This document shows, piece by piece, positions 46,284-56,275 of a stretch of 64,000 nt of DNA. A model generated the notes under the pieces. That model saw nothing but the letters and a program-made list of their open reading frames with translations, did not search any database and was not told the origin of the DNA. Source of the stretch: Candidatus Haliotispira prima (GTDB lineage: Bacteria > Spirochaetota > Spirochaetia > SP-2023); the NCBI GenBank assembly GCA_029867005.1, contig CP123443.1:1488001-1552000 (forward strand), in the 5' to 3' direction. Each line of letters opens with the position of its first letter. Positions within the stretch are counted from its first letter, which is position 1. The translations under genes and the position numbers were made by a program.

Positions 46284-47372
46284 GTGAAACAACAACACAG
46301 AAAAAAAATAAATGGTCTAGTATTGGTATTTTGGCTTGGTCTTATTGGTTTTGTGGCCTATCGGTCAATTCTCCCTGTGCCGACCGGCCACGGCAAACTG
46401 TATTTGGTCCGCACAAAATTCAATGGTTACCAAGACCGGATACTCCGGCCCGGCCAATATTACATTAGCTGGCAAAACCTCCTTCCGGGTAATGTCCAAC
46501 TGCCGGCCATTACCGACCAAATCCAAAAAATCTATTTGAATAAGACTTTTCGTCTGCCTTCAGCAACAAATTACGAAAGTCTCCTGCCCCGCCTTGCATC
46601 CGACATTCTCCGTCCGACTTTCAGCAACAGTGTCGACAGTGCCCGGAAGCAATCGACAACATCGTTGCCGAAGCAAAACATACCGGAGCAAAACAGCAAC
46701 CCCTTTGAGTACCGCATAGAAATGAGTCTGAGCTACCGCTTTCGCCCGGAAGAACTGCTGGCCTTTGCCCTCAACCCGGAAAATGCCGTAGTCCCGGTCA
46801 CCGGAGAGAACGACGAAGACCCACCACAACATTCCGAAGATCCGGACAATCCGAACGCCGTGAAATTACAAAATGCCACAACAAGCCTAACCCGGCGTTT
46901 GGGCACCAAGCTGAGCGAACGCCTGAACCAAGCTTCAGAAAGTATGTTTGCCGAGCCGGACTCCCGCAACAGCTCGGATGCCGGCACTGTCGAACAACAT
47001 TTTCGCAGTATTTTTGACCGGGATTTTCCGGAACTGCAACTGGTGACACTGGACGTACACAAATATCACCAACCGGATTTAGAACTGTATGAGACCGTGA
47101 AGCAATACTACCGGGAGCTGTTGCAACAAGTGTCCGGCCAATCGTTGGCGCGTCTGCTCGAACAGCAAAACAAGCGTATCAACCAAGAACTGTACCTGAG
47201 AAATCTGGAACATATCGGCCGGATTCTGACAAAGTATCCCATCCTTATCCGGTACTTTGCCGTAACCCGGCCGCAGAATGCAGCCGGAGCCGATGCGCTG
47301 TCTTCCGGCCTATACGACGATATTTTACAAGACATTATTTCACAGGACATCCCGGAGCAAACAGAAGAGTAA
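46284..47372 (+). CDS. SPFH/band-7-like membrane protein
   Basis: A 362-residue protein with one N-terminal membrane helix (about 10-27) followed by PVPTGHGKLYLVRTKF and DRILRPGQYYI, which resemble the start of HflC/HflK-type SPFH domains. A long Ser/Asn/Asp-rich linker (about 185-240) and a helical C-terminus (LLEQQNKRINQELYLRNLEHI) follow. The family organises membrane proteases or microdomains; no protease gene is adjacent. The GTG at 46284 has an AGGTGAG site. The 271 bases before it contain no convincing gene. The next gene follows within about 120 bases. Confidence 0.55.
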   Translation: MKQQHRKKINGLVLVFWLGLIGFVAYRSILPVPTGHGKLYLVRTKFNGYQDRILRPGQYYISWQNLLPGNVQLPAITDQIQKIYLNKTFRLPSATNYESLLPRLASDILRPTFSNSVDSARKQSTTSLPKQNIPEQNSNPFEYRIEMSLSYRFRPEELLAFALNPENAVVPVTGENDEDPPQHSEDPDNPNAVKLQNATTSLTRRLGTKLSERLNQASESMFAEPDSRNSSDAGTVEQHFRSIFDRDFPELQLVTLDVHKYHQPDLELYETVKQYYRELLQQVSGQSLARLLEQQNKRINQELYLRNLEHIGRILTKYPILIRYFAVTRPQNAAGADALSSGLYDDILQDIISQDIPEQTEE

Positions 47373-47493
47373 TTTTGCGATTATCGCCGACAACTCTTCC
47401 CAAACCGGACCGGAACCCCGGAAAAAATACGGAAGAAACTACAGCGAAAAAACCGGATCAAAAGAACAGATCTATGGAAAGTCCGCTATCGAA

Positions 47494-50400
47494 ATGGCTC
47501 ACCGGATAATGCCTGCAAATCGCAACACTCCGTCTACCCAACTGCCGGCCCTGCTGATGGCCCTATTCGCTTTGCTAACCGCTTGCGGCAGTTTTACCCG
47601 GCAGTCATCCGTGCAATTCATCCAAAGCAACACCCGGCGAATTATCGAAAATGAAAACATCCGGCTCGAACTGAGTGAGTCGGATGTACCCCTTATTCTC
47701 CCCTACTTTCAAAACCCGTCGACAAGTTCGCAGGAATTTCGGCAGGCGACTTTGACCTTGCTGCAACGCAGTAGAGAAGATGTCCGACTGCGCTACTTAG
47801 ACGTACTGATTTACGCGCTGGAAGACCCCGGCACCGCCGTACAGAACTTAGCTGAGGGTATGATGAAGGCCCAAAGCACAAACCCCGGCTGGCACAGAAA
47901 AATACTGCGCTACCCATTATTGACCCAAATAACATCTACCCAAATCGAAGGTAACCCGCCGCCGGCAAATCAGAAAACGATGCTTGACCCATCTGCTGCG
48001 TCGGCTCTTTCCAAAGAACGAAATAAACCGGGCCAATCAGACGGACAGACAGAACAAGATTCCGGCCGGAACACCACACAAAATTCGGAGACGGGAAACA
48101 CGGAAAATGCCCGGCAAAGCATTGCCACTGAACGGTTGTTCTCCGCCGCCTTGCTCAAGGCGGCCGGCATCCTGCAAGCCCCCTTAAGCCGAGATCAGGT
48201 ACAGTATCTCATTGCTGTGTACAGCCCCAATACAGGACTACTGCCCTATTTGGCAACAATATTGGTGCGCAGTCATCCACCGGAAGCAATGGACAATTTT
48301 GCGCTATTCCCGATCACAGAAGAACAGGCTGAGGCCTCTAAGCCAAAAAGTACTCCGGAGTCGACAGGTATTGAGCAGGCAGGAGCCAAGAATCAAAGAG
48401 CCAAAGGTAAAAGAGTAAGGAATAAAGGCGCAAAAAATAAAAAGACAAAAGGTCTTGAGACAAAGAGCCTTGCCAATGCACCCGGTTTGTCCCAAAGTTA
48501 CAGCAATGGAGCGTATTATCAGAGTTTGGGTCTGGGCGACAGCAACGGGCGCATTCTGTTTCTGCAAAGTGCCGGTCTGCTGACGGTTCAACTCAACAAT
48601 AGTTTCAAAGGCTTAACCCGCAACAAACAAAGGCAAAATGCCAAGATTATTCTCGAAAGACAGTATCAGGACCTGCTGCAAAGTGTATTTTATTTTATTT
48701 TTGACAACAACTTACAAGTGCGCAGGGAGGCGGCCAACGTGCTCGGCACTTGGCCGGCAATGGCCTCCGCGCCCGAATCAGAGGAGCAGGCAAGCGACCC
48801 GGTCAGTGCATTTCTGATACGACAGCTAAACGAGCAGACCGAACTGAACGCACATCAATTGAGCCTGATTTTTGCGGTACTGACACAGCGCGATGCGGCG
48901 GACAGTCACAAAGCAATTCTGGAGCTGTTTTATCGTCATCGTCAAACCATGCCTCAAGACAAGCAAACAGCTTACATCCGGCATTTTCAACGCCAAGGAG
49001 TCCCGTTTGCCTCGGTCTACGTACAATTTCTCCGGCAAAGCGGCAAAAGCGGCAAGACATCATTTCCCGAAAAAATTGGCGCGACCAATCGTTCCACTGC
49101 CATACAGATTGCAGATGCTTCCGGAGGGCAGCTCATATCCGACTCCCGACAATTAGAACTTTTTAAGCAATTGAGTCAGGAGCAGCAATCCACCATTCTC
49201 CAAATATATTTTTTTCAGGAAATGGAACTGCAACCCGAGTATCGCAGCTTTTTCACGGACTTCCTCATCCACACGGTCCAATTAGACCTTTCCAATCTAC
49301 TCTACACTTTCTTCAGCCGCAATGCTTACGACTTATTTGAACATTACAACAACTTGCGTAAATTTCGGTTCTCCGACATCGAAGTCCATACTTTAGAAAT
49401 TATTCGACAAAATCTGGAAGTCCTGCTGCAAATTGTCCCCGACCAAACCCTCTTTTCCTTGATCGACTGGGAAAGCCTGGGTTATTTTGATGACAGGGAG
49501 GCCCGGGCCTTATGGCAAAGGTATACATCATCGGAACCGGACAGTGGAGAAACCCAACAAAACGACTCCCCGGACTTCCAACAAGAATGGAGGGCCCTCC
49601 GCCAAACTATGACGCAGCGCATTGCGGACAGTGACGATACCAAACGGCTGATATTCGATGCGACCTTGGAGCAAAACGCAGAAAATCAGTGGTTCCTCAA
49701 TTGGTTTAAAGTCTATTGCATCCTCCTGTTTCGGGGAGTGCAGCCGGGCCAATGGCCCGTAATGCCCCGTACCAAAACCCGAAACCGGCAAACGCTAAAT
49801 TTAGAAACAGGGCCCGGGGAAAGGAAAGAGGAAACAGATCCCGTTACCGGCACCAACGACCGGATCAGAAACACCCTGCCCAATTTGCAAGAAGCCTCCC
49901 TTGTTTGGCAACACTTGCTGGAAATGCTCTACAGACAAAACAACGAGGCGGTTCAACCCTCCACTCTGCGGATAGAGAAAGAGATTCTTGCTGCGGGCGA
50001 CCTGATGCACGATTATCGCTTGTGGCAGGCTTGGCCAACCTTCATCCGCGAGGGGAATTACAGCAACCTAACCATCTATGACCAATACTTGCAGGAGATC
50101 CTAAAGCTGGACGAACAGACAAAATTGCTGCAATTACAAATACAGGAACTTTTTTTACAGGGAACCATTGCCCTTACCTCGCCTTCGCCCTCCCTCCCCG
50201 TGCCCGCGCGCCCACCCCCACTGGTCCGCTTGCAACAACACTTAGCGGAAATCAGGCAGGAACGAAAAGACCTGGAGATACAGTTCTCCCAACGCCGAAG
50301 CACATTAGATCAAGCAGAACTTGGCCTGAGCAGACAGCTGTGGCAAGATTATTTTTTCCGCACCCAAAAATTGAGAAAGGAGTGGCAGTCTGCCGGCAAC

Positions 50401-50499
50401 ATGGCCAAAGTGTGGCTGCCCTATCTGTTTCCCGAATTTGATCTGTTCTTTTTGGAGCGGCTGGTGCGACAGGTGCGGCAGAATGCCCTATTGCACTAG
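47494..50499 (+). CDS. Large lipoprotein with helical repeats
   Basis: About 1001 residues. The frame is open back to 47278 (inside the preceding gene), but the ATG at 47494 or 47509 places a lipoprotein signal, LFALLTAC, at the N-terminus. Most of the chain is helical; LQVRREAANVLGTW looks like a HEAT-type repeat. Lys/Ala-rich and Glu/Asn-rich linkers interrupt it at about 160-200 and 280-330. The C-terminus has a Pro-rich break (SPSLPVPARPPP) followed by a coiled coil. No known family is recognised. It probably works as a periplasmic scaffold together with the other lipoproteins of this run. Confidence 0.7.
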   Translation: MAHRIMPANRNTPSTQLPALLMALFALLTACGSFTRQSSVQFIQSNTRRIIENENIRLELSESDVPLILPYFQNPSTSSQEFRQATLTLLQRSREDVRLRYLDVLIYALEDPGTAVQNLAEGMMKAQSTNPGWHRKILRYPLLTQITSTQIEGNPPPANQKTMLDPSAASALSKERNKPGQSDGQTEQDSGRNTTQNSETGNTENARQSIATERLFSAALLKAAGILQAPLSRDQVQYLIAVYSPNTGLLPYLATILVRSHPPEAMDNFALFPITEEQAEASKPKSTPESTGIEQAGAKNQRAKGKRVRNKGAKNKKTKGLETKSLANAPGLSQSYSNGAYYQSLGLGDSNGRILFLQSAGLLTVQLNNSFKGLTRNKQRQNAKIILERQYQDLLQSVFYFIFDNNLQVRREAANVLGTWPAMASAPESEEQASDPVSAFLIRQLNEQTELNAHQLSLIFAVLTQRDAADSHKAILELFYRHRQTMPQDKQTAYIRHFQRQGVPFASVYVQFLRQSGKSGKTSFPEKIGATNRSTAIQIADASGGQLISDSRQLELFKQLSQEQQSTILQIYFFQEMELQPEYRSFFTDFLIHTVQLDLSNLLYTFFSRNAYDLFEHYNNLRKFRFSDIEVHTLEIIRQNLEVLLQIVPDQTLFSLIDWESLGYFDDREARALWQRYTSSEPDSGETQQNDSPDFQQEWRALRQTMTQRIADSDDTKRLIFDATLEQNAENQWFLNWFKVYCILLFRGVQPGQWPVMPRTKTRNRQTLNLETGPGERKEETDPVTGTNDRIRNTLPNLQEASLVWQHLLEMLYRQNNEAVQPSTLRIEKEILAAGDLMHDYRLWQAWPTFIREGNYSNLTIYDQYLQEILKLDEQTKLLQLQIQELFLQGTIALTSPSPSLPVPARPPPLVRLQQHLAEIRQERKDLEIQFSQRRSTLDQAELGLSRQLWQDYFFRTQKLRKEWQSAGNMAKVWLPYLFPEFDLFFLERLVRQVRQNALLH

Positions 50500-50916
50500 G
50501 AGTCTGCCGCACAACATACTTTGTGCGTTCTGCTCTGCCTTATTTGCCAGATGTCTACAACCCAAACCTATGCTACCACTTTTTGGGGAAAATTGCCCAA
50601 AGCGAGCTTACGCAAGCCGAGATTGCGCAAGCCAAAAAAGTATATAAAATAGGGTACTTGTCAAAGTATAAAAGTGCAAAATGGTACAAAGGAAGTCTTG
50701 CATTTACGGCCCGTGTTCCGACACCGGAAGAATGTCTGCCACAGAATGCAAATTCCGACTTCAGCAGGTTTTCCCGGCCCGGTAGCTGTTAAACGGTACC
50801 CGGATAAAATGGATAATATGATTCAGCCCAAACTTTCACGGTACAAATTTCGGATCCTGCCGGCTAATCTTCCGGCCGCCATACGCGCGCATTGCGACCG
50901 GTATTTTGTCCGGGTA
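50500..50916. other. Intergenic region between two lipoprotein genes
   Basis: About 417 bases on the plus-strand run. A plus frame is open through part of it and joins the next gene, but no ribosome site or protein-like pattern stands out. No terminator or promoter is clear. Confidence 0.35.
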
Positions 50917-52122
50917 ATGCGTTCTCGCCGGTTTTTCCTCCGGTTTTCTGTGTTGTCCTTACTGAGTTTCACCGCCCTGCTTTCCTGTGCCGGATCAACA
51001 CCGACAGACCCGGCATCTTCTACAGAGCTGTCTCCGACAACCAATATGCTCCAGTTACTCAACGAACCACAACGCTGGCAACAATACGGCTCGGAAGAAC
51101 GCCTTGCGATGTACAACAACGTATTGCAGTTCTACCGCAGGGCGGACACCGAAGCCGGCGACGGCGGAGCCGAGTCTTTTCAAAAGAACAAAAGTGCTGT
51201 TTTTCGCCGTGAAATCCAGCGGCTCGATGACATCTTTCTCTCCCATATCAGCACGAATCCCCAGGATATATATAACAGTTATTATTTGTACAACATTGCC
51301 GGGCACTATATCGAACGCGGCGAAGGGACCATGGGCCTCTGGCTACTGCGTTCGATGTATCGGCAATTTCCCGACCTGAAGCATGCCCAATACCCGAGCA
51401 TCCACTACCTGATACTGGATACCCTGGGCCGCATGGAAAGAAATGTGGACTACCGTATTGATGCCATCCGGCAGATTCTCTCGAATTATGAACTACAGCC
51501 CTTAACAACTGATGCAACCGATAATTCCAATACGGGCCACAACGACCGGGGTATTTGGCTGTATCGTTTGGGCAAAGCGTATGAGACGAAAGCCACCAAG
51601 CTGTTATATATTGACCGGGAGCTTGCCGATCAGCAGCTAAGGGCCGCTATGGACCTGTACGGTCGGTTTTCCCGGCTAAACGCCGTCACTGTGCCCGAAG
51701 AACGCAATGCGCGCAACATTGTGGCCAGTAAAATCAACATCTATAATGCCCGCAGGAACTGGTATACCGACCCAAATTTGGAAAATCTGATCCGTAAAAT
51801 TAAGTCCGCAATTCAGAGAAATGATGTTGGGGCCACACTCTATTATCAGGCAAACAGCTTTTTTGTGTTGAGTGCCGACTACCGGGACGAGGTCAGGCGC
51901 AGTGGTACAAATATTTATCTGCCACATTTTTTAGGGGGTATTATACAGTTTGGCGACCTAACACCCGAATCTAATGATGAAGAGGCTTGGCTTTACAGTA
52001 CAAATTGGCCATTTCACCTCACTACGTGGTATTTGTACTTCCACAAGATACACTACCCTGCTAAACCGGAAATAGATGGTAATTGGGAGTGGGCAGGTAT
52101 TTATTTGGGAGATTTCTACTAA
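50917..52122 (+). CDS. Lipoprotein of unknown function, helical
   Basis: About 401 residues from the ATG at 50917, which gives a basic N-terminus and a lipoprotein signal ending in FTALLSC. The frame is open back to 50674, with ATGs at 50809 and 50818 as alternatives. After a Thr/Ser/Pro linker the chain is made of amphipathic helices resembling TPR units (for example YNSYYLYNIAGHYIERGEG and RLGKAYETKATKLL), and it ends with Trp-rich strands. No family is recognised. The downstream gene begins within about 25 bases, so the two are probably co-expressed. Confidence 0.65.
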   Translation: MRSRRFFLRFSVLSLLSFTALLSCAGSTPTDPASSTELSPTTNMLQLLNEPQRWQQYGSEERLAMYNNVLQFYRRADTEAGDGGAESFQKNKSAVFRREIQRLDDIFLSHISTNPQDIYNSYYLYNIAGHYIERGEGTMGLWLLRSMYRQFPDLKHAQYPSIHYLILDTLGRMERNVDYRIDAIRQILSNYELQPLTTDATDNSNTGHNDRGIWLYRLGKAYETKATKLLYIDRELADQQLRAAMDLYGRFSRLNAVTVPEERNARNIVASKINIYNARRNWYTDPNLENLIRKIKSAIQRNDVGATLYYQANSFFVLSADYRDEVRRSGTNIYLPHFLGGIIQFGDLTPESNDEEAWLYSTNWPFHLTTWYLYFHKIHYPAKPEIDGNWEWAGIYLGDFY

Positions 52123-52142
52123 AAATGACTACAGGAAATTGT

Positions 52143-53324
52143 ATGTATATGATTGCGAAACGGGCTCCGCTTACCCGGAATCCATTCTCCGCACCGGCAC
52201 TACTCCTGTTGGCGGGCCTTCTTTTTGTCCCGCTGACAGAGATGAATGCCCAGAACGCGGAAAGCCAACTGAACGATGCCGAAGATCCATTGAATGAAGG
52301 TCCCTTGAATGATGCAGAAGGCCAATTGAATGATGGAGAATTGGAGACAGAGTTTGCAAACCGGCCTCCCCGGGATGTCCTCAACCGAAATTTTAGGAAC
52401 AGAAATGAAACTTTGTCCACCTCGGAACCTATTGATAACGGGGGCATTTGGAGTAACCGGCTCGAAAGAACGGAAAGAAGTACGGATTTATCGAAGCCGA
52501 CAGAGCCAAGTGGGCAAGAAAAGTTTTTTCTGGAGTCCAAGGCCGATTGGAATGAGAGCTTGCTCGATATTGAGCTTTCCATACCGATTGATAAATTGGA
52601 GTTGCAGACCCGTTATTATGTGAACGGTGTTATTGACGGAAATTTTTCGGTCTGGCTCTACGATACAGTCAAAAACCTGCAAATTAATTCGCAGCAAACC
52701 TTGCAGGATTTTTGGGGGGGAGATGACTTTAAAAACCCCTATACATTTTTCAAAGGCATATTGAAGAAAAGACATGCCGTATTCTATCCCGATCTGAAAT
52801 CGTTTCGGGCGACCTACCAAGTGAATCTCTACCCTGACCTCATGAAAATATGGGTGGATGACAATTTCCGGCGCGAGGATTTGCCGCCGGCAATCCCGAA
52901 GAAAAATGGCACTCCATTTACCGGGTTGATTATTTACACCGAAAAGGAACTGCCGGTACGCGGTGAACCGTACAACATTACGAAACTAAAACCCGCTCTC
53001 CTCCCGAGAATTTACAATAAAGATCTGAAACTGATTCTAACGTATCGCAACATAGAAAAAGATATTTTGCTGCAACGCGGCATGCTCAGCTATGGTGTGA
53101 TCAGTAATACCAATCAGGATCAATACAGGGATTTAGTGGGCAGCTACCCCTTCCGGATTGTCGCACAGGAACTTTTCGGCACAACCCACACAGATCTGAT
53201 TATCAGCAATGCTGATGCCGCAACCTTGCTGGAAAACTCCCACATGAGAGACACCCTCAGGCAGGGCCGCATCCTCGTACTGTTCGAGTCGGTTTCTGAT
53301 CAAGTCCTCCATACCGATCAATAA
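52143..53324 (+). CDS. Exported protein of unknown function
   Basis: About 393 residues from the ATG at 52143, chosen because AGGA lies seven bases upstream and the chain then has a clean signal peptide (ending about TEMNAQ). ATGs at 52125 and 52149 are close alternatives. An Asn/Asp/Glu-rich low-complexity stretch with LND(A/G)E repeats follows at about 40-75. The rest is a mixed alpha/beta domain without recognised motifs. It lies between a lipoprotein gene and the Lnb-like gene, suggesting an envelope role. Probably periplasmic. Confidence 0.6.
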   Translation: MYMIAKRAPLTRNPFSAPALLLLAGLLFVPLTEMNAQNAESQLNDAEDPLNEGPLNDAEGQLNDGELETEFANRPPRDVLNRNFRNRNETLSTSEPIDNGGIWSNRLERTERSTDLSKPTEPSGQEKFFLESKADWNESLLDIELSIPIDKLELQTRYYVNGVIDGNFSVWLYDTVKNLQINSQQTLQDFWGGDDFKNPYTFFKGILKKRHAVFYPDLKSFRATYQVNLYPDLMKIWVDDNFRREDLPPAIPKKNGTPFTGLIIYTEKELPVRGEPYNITKLKPALLPRIYNKDLKLILTYRNIEKDILLQRGMLSYGVISNTNQDQYRDLVGSYPFRIVAQELFGTTHTDLIISNADAATLLENSHMRDTLRQGRILVLFESVSDQVLHTDQ

Positions 53325-53346
53325 TCGGCTAATCGGCTAAACAAAA

Positions 53347-55131
53347 ATGGAAACCGGGTGCCGGCACGGCACAGCTCAATACTTCACGGCCAATTGGTGT
53401 AAGCGCGGAGCGCAAATACTTCGCGCCCCGGCCGGCTGTATGCCTGCCTTCAAACGTCTGTTTACTTTCAACCGGGCAGGCATTCTCCTGCCGGTCATCA
53501 CAGCCCGGGTCATGGCAACTCAAACCATTCCTGCCGTAGCTCTTCTCGTCTGGGCCGTCTTCGGTTCCGGTTTTCCATTGCTAACGCAGGAATTATCCGC
53601 TCAGAAAACCGGAAGGCTGACGGCAGAAAGTCCTCCGGTCAGCAAAACAGTAGAAAAGGACAAGCTCTACGAAGATATCCGCATCGGTATCATGATCCAG
53701 GGCCAAGGTCAGGCATTATATAGCTGGTTTGGCCACGCCGGGATTGTACTTGAGGGGCCCGCATCCACGCTACAGGCTGTCGCTTTGCAAAACCGCAACA
53801 ACTTTGTGCATGCCGGGCAGTACAACGGGGAAGCCCTGCTATTTGACTATGGCAACTTCGATCCTGCCGGTAAGGACTTCGTCCTCCGTTTTCTTGCCGG
53901 AGAACTAAACTATTACAAATCCTACAAAGATTTCCAACGATATGTGAACGCCAACGCGATGTATGAAAAGCGAGGGCTGGAAGTCTACTGGTTAAACTTG
54001 GATTCCCCGGCCAAACGCAAGTTTGCCCACATTTTATTCCGTGAAACCAAACCGGATAATCGTGTGTACAAGTATGATTTTTATTTTGATAACTGCCTCA
54101 CCCGCATCCGCGACCAATTGAACGAAGTCTTTGACGGACAACTGGAGGCCCAGGTCACAAAACAAAGTGAGTGGAGCCTCCGCGAGATCCTACGCCGGGA
54201 AATCGGCGATAAGTTCTGGGGATTGCTGCTTTTAGAGTACCTGCAAGGCGCGAAAATTGACCAAAAATACAGCCGCTGGGACTCCCTGTTTCTGCCCAGC
54301 TATGTACCGGATTTTCTGTCCCGGCTCCATGTCCCCGGCAGCAAGCAACCTTTGGTCTCCGAGCGACAAAATATCTTCCCGTTTCGCAAAGAGGACACAC
54401 AGAATCTTCATACGAAAAAATCTTTCAACCAAAATATGAGGAAAGTTTATCTGTATGTCACTATTTTGCTCCTTATTACAATATTGTATCGGTGGCGAGC
54501 CAAATTATCTCGTTGGCGGGCAAATCTCCTGCCCGCCAACAGGCAAAGAAACGCGCAGAGAAATGGACAGCAAAAAGATGGGGGAAATCACAACGACAGT
54601 CCCGGAATGGTGACAGCCGAGACCGGTATTGTACCCCGCAACAATGTATTTATTTCAGTCCCCTATTTTAGCATCACACTGACGGCGGCCTTGGGGATTA
54701 CAATATTTTCCGGAGTTTTATGGCTCATTACAGTAATGCAAAGTTTTGATGTCGCTTTAGAAAATGTATTTCTGTTGCTCGGGAGCCCTTTCCTTGCCCT
54801 GCAAGTTATTGCAATACTAATGATGCCTGTAAAACGACTGCGTCTCATGTCCGGAAAACTGTTTTTACGGAACTGGCGAATTCATGCCTGCCTGGCCTTG
54901 TCGCTACCTGTTTGGGCTTGGGTTTACAGCTTCCTGACCGGGCAGTTAATGCAAAATATCCTATTGCCATGGTTGCTTATTTTACCGATACTGATATTCG
55001 CGGCTTTTTTGCCTTCCGGTGCCGGGATTTATTTCTGTGAAAGCGTCAGCCGGAAAGCAAAAACGAACGACAAACCAGACAAAAAGAACCCGCAGCCAAC
55101 AAAGTCTTTGCCCAAAAAATACAAAAAATAA
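53347..55131 (+). CDS. Lnb-like (DUF4105) protein, candidate lipoprotein N-acyltransferase
   Basis: A 594-residue protein with a periplasmic N-terminal domain and about five C-terminal membrane helices. The periplasmic part matches the DUF4105/Lnb pattern: YSWFGHAGIVL with His130, LLFDYGNFD, and YKYDFYFDNCLTRIRD with Cys250, the expected catalytic His and Cys (numbered from 53347). In Bacteroides, Lnb adds the third acyl chain to the N-terminus of lipoproteins, replacing Lnt. The true start is unclear; ATGs at 53440 and 53512 also work, and the latter gives the neatest signal segment. The many lipoprotein genes just upstream fit this role. Confidence 0.75.
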   Translation: METGCRHGTAQYFTANWCKRGAQILRAPAGCMPAFKRLFTFNRAGILLPVITARVMATQTIPAVALLVWAVFGSGFPLLTQELSAQKTGRLTAESPPVSKTVEKDKLYEDIRIGIMIQGQGQALYSWFGHAGIVLEGPASTLQAVALQNRNNFVHAGQYNGEALLFDYGNFDPAGKDFVLRFLAGELNYYKSYKDFQRYVNANAMYEKRGLEVYWLNLDSPAKRKFAHILFRETKPDNRVYKYDFYFDNCLTRIRDQLNEVFDGQLEAQVTKQSEWSLREILRREIGDKFWGLLLLEYLQGAKIDQKYSRWDSLFLPSYVPDFLSRLHVPGSKQPLVSERQNIFPFRKEDTQNLHTKKSFNQNMRKVYLYVTILLLITILYRWRAKLSRWRANLLPANRQRNAQRNGQQKDGGNHNDSPGMVTAETGIVPRNNVFISVPYFSITLTAALGITIFSGVLWLITVMQSFDVALENVFLLLGSPFLALQVIAILMMPVKRLRLMSGKLFLRNWRIHACLALSLPVWAWVYSFLTGQLMQNILLPWLLILPILIFAAFLPSGAGIYFCESVSRKAKTNDKPDKKNPQPTKSLPKKYKK

Positions 55132-55150
55132 TTATAATTAAGGAGTTCTC

Positions 55151-56275
55151 ATGGAAAAAACACCGGGAAATGGGGAAGTAACAGAGCATATTACCCACCA
55201 GTTGTCAAAACTTGGCTACCAGTCTATCAAGGCGGGAAAGTACGTTGAAGCAGAAGCCAGTTTCCGTGAGATACTGTCCTATGACGAAACAAATAATTAT
55301 GCCATGGTCGGCTTGGGAGATGCTCTGCGCAGACAGCATCGGGACAAAGAGGCCATTGAATACTATCGCAACTGTCTGGAATTGTACCCGGAAAATAATT
55401 ACGCCCTTTTTGGCATTGCCGAAAGCTATCGGGCACTGAAGTACTACCAAAAAGCCATCGAAGCTTGGGTATGTTACACCCAAATTGATTCCAAAAATAT
55501 TACGGTGATGACCCGCATGGCAGACATATACCGGAAGATGAAGAACCTGAAACGGTCCAAAGAGGTCTACGAGCAGGTTTTAGAGATTGATACGGAAAAC
55601 ATATACGCCATTATTGGTCTGGCCCATGTCTACTATGATTTATATCTGTACAATATTTCTCTGAATTATTGGGAACGAATCTTAAACAAGCAAAACGCTC
55701 GCGTCGACATACGGGTGCTGACCTCCGTTGGCAATTGCTATCGGAAGCTGCGTGATTTTTCCAAGTCGCTGGAGTTTTTCCGGAAAGCCGAGAAACTGGA
55801 AGCAAAAAACTTTTATGTGCTTTACGGCATAGCAGACAGCTACCGCGGTTTACAGAATTTCACTGAGGCCATGCATTACTGGGACTTGATCATTGCCGAA
55901 GGCCACGACAACCAGTTTGTCCTGACCCGAGCCGGCGATACCGCCAGTGCCTCCGGCCAGCATGACCAAGCTAAAGTATTCTATCAAAGAGTTTTGGATA
56001 TGGGGCCGGACCTCTATGCCACTTTGGGCTTGGCCAGACTCGAACACGAGGGTGGGGACCACGATCGGTCCATCGACTTGCTGGAATCTCTGTTGGAAAA
56101 TCATTACCGCAATCCCCGTCTGCAAATCGGCTTGGCCATGAGTTATTGTGCCAAAAATCAGACCAAAAAAGCTTTCAAGAATTTGGATGTCTACATACAT
56201 CAGGGTTATGGGAACGAAGAGGTCATGGCCCTCCACCAAAATCTGAAAGAGAGCCTGGGACATAACCATGACTAG
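55151..56275 (+). CDS. Tetratricopeptide-repeat protein
   Basis: A 374-residue soluble protein built almost entirely of TPR units, about nine, visible as recurring Y-x-x-A-x-x-x-[FY] helix pairs such as AGKYVEAEASFREIL, DKEAIEYYRNCLELYP and YYQKAIEAWVCY. It has no signal peptide and is probably cytoplasmic, acting as a protein-binding scaffold. An AAGGAG ribosome site precedes the ATG at 55151. Its 3' end overlaps coaD by 8 bases, so the two are co-translated. Specific partners cannot be inferred. Confidence 0.9.
   Translation: MEKTPGNGEVTEHITHQLSKLGYQSIKAGKYVEAEASFREILSYDETNNYAMVGLGDALRRQHRDKEAIEYYRNCLELYPENNYALFGIAESYRALKYYQKAIEAWVCYTQIDSKNITVMTRMADIYRKMKNLKRSKEVYEQVLEIDTENIYAIIGLAHVYYDLYLYNISLNYWERILNKQNARVDIRVLTSVGNCYRKLRDFSKSLEFFRKAEKLEAKNFYVLYGIADSYRGLQNFTEAMHYWDLIIAEGHDNQFVLTRAGDTASASGQHDQAKVFYQRVLDMGPDLYATLGLARLEHEGGDHDRSIDLLESLLENHYRNPRLQIGLAMSYCAKNQTKKAFKNLDVYIHQGYGNEEVMALHQNLKESLGHNHD

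Noticed and set aside
46027..46284. Plus-strand 85-codon frame before the SPFH-like gene
   Set aside because: No ribosome site, a basic and aromatic composition typical of chance frames, and an equally open minus strand.
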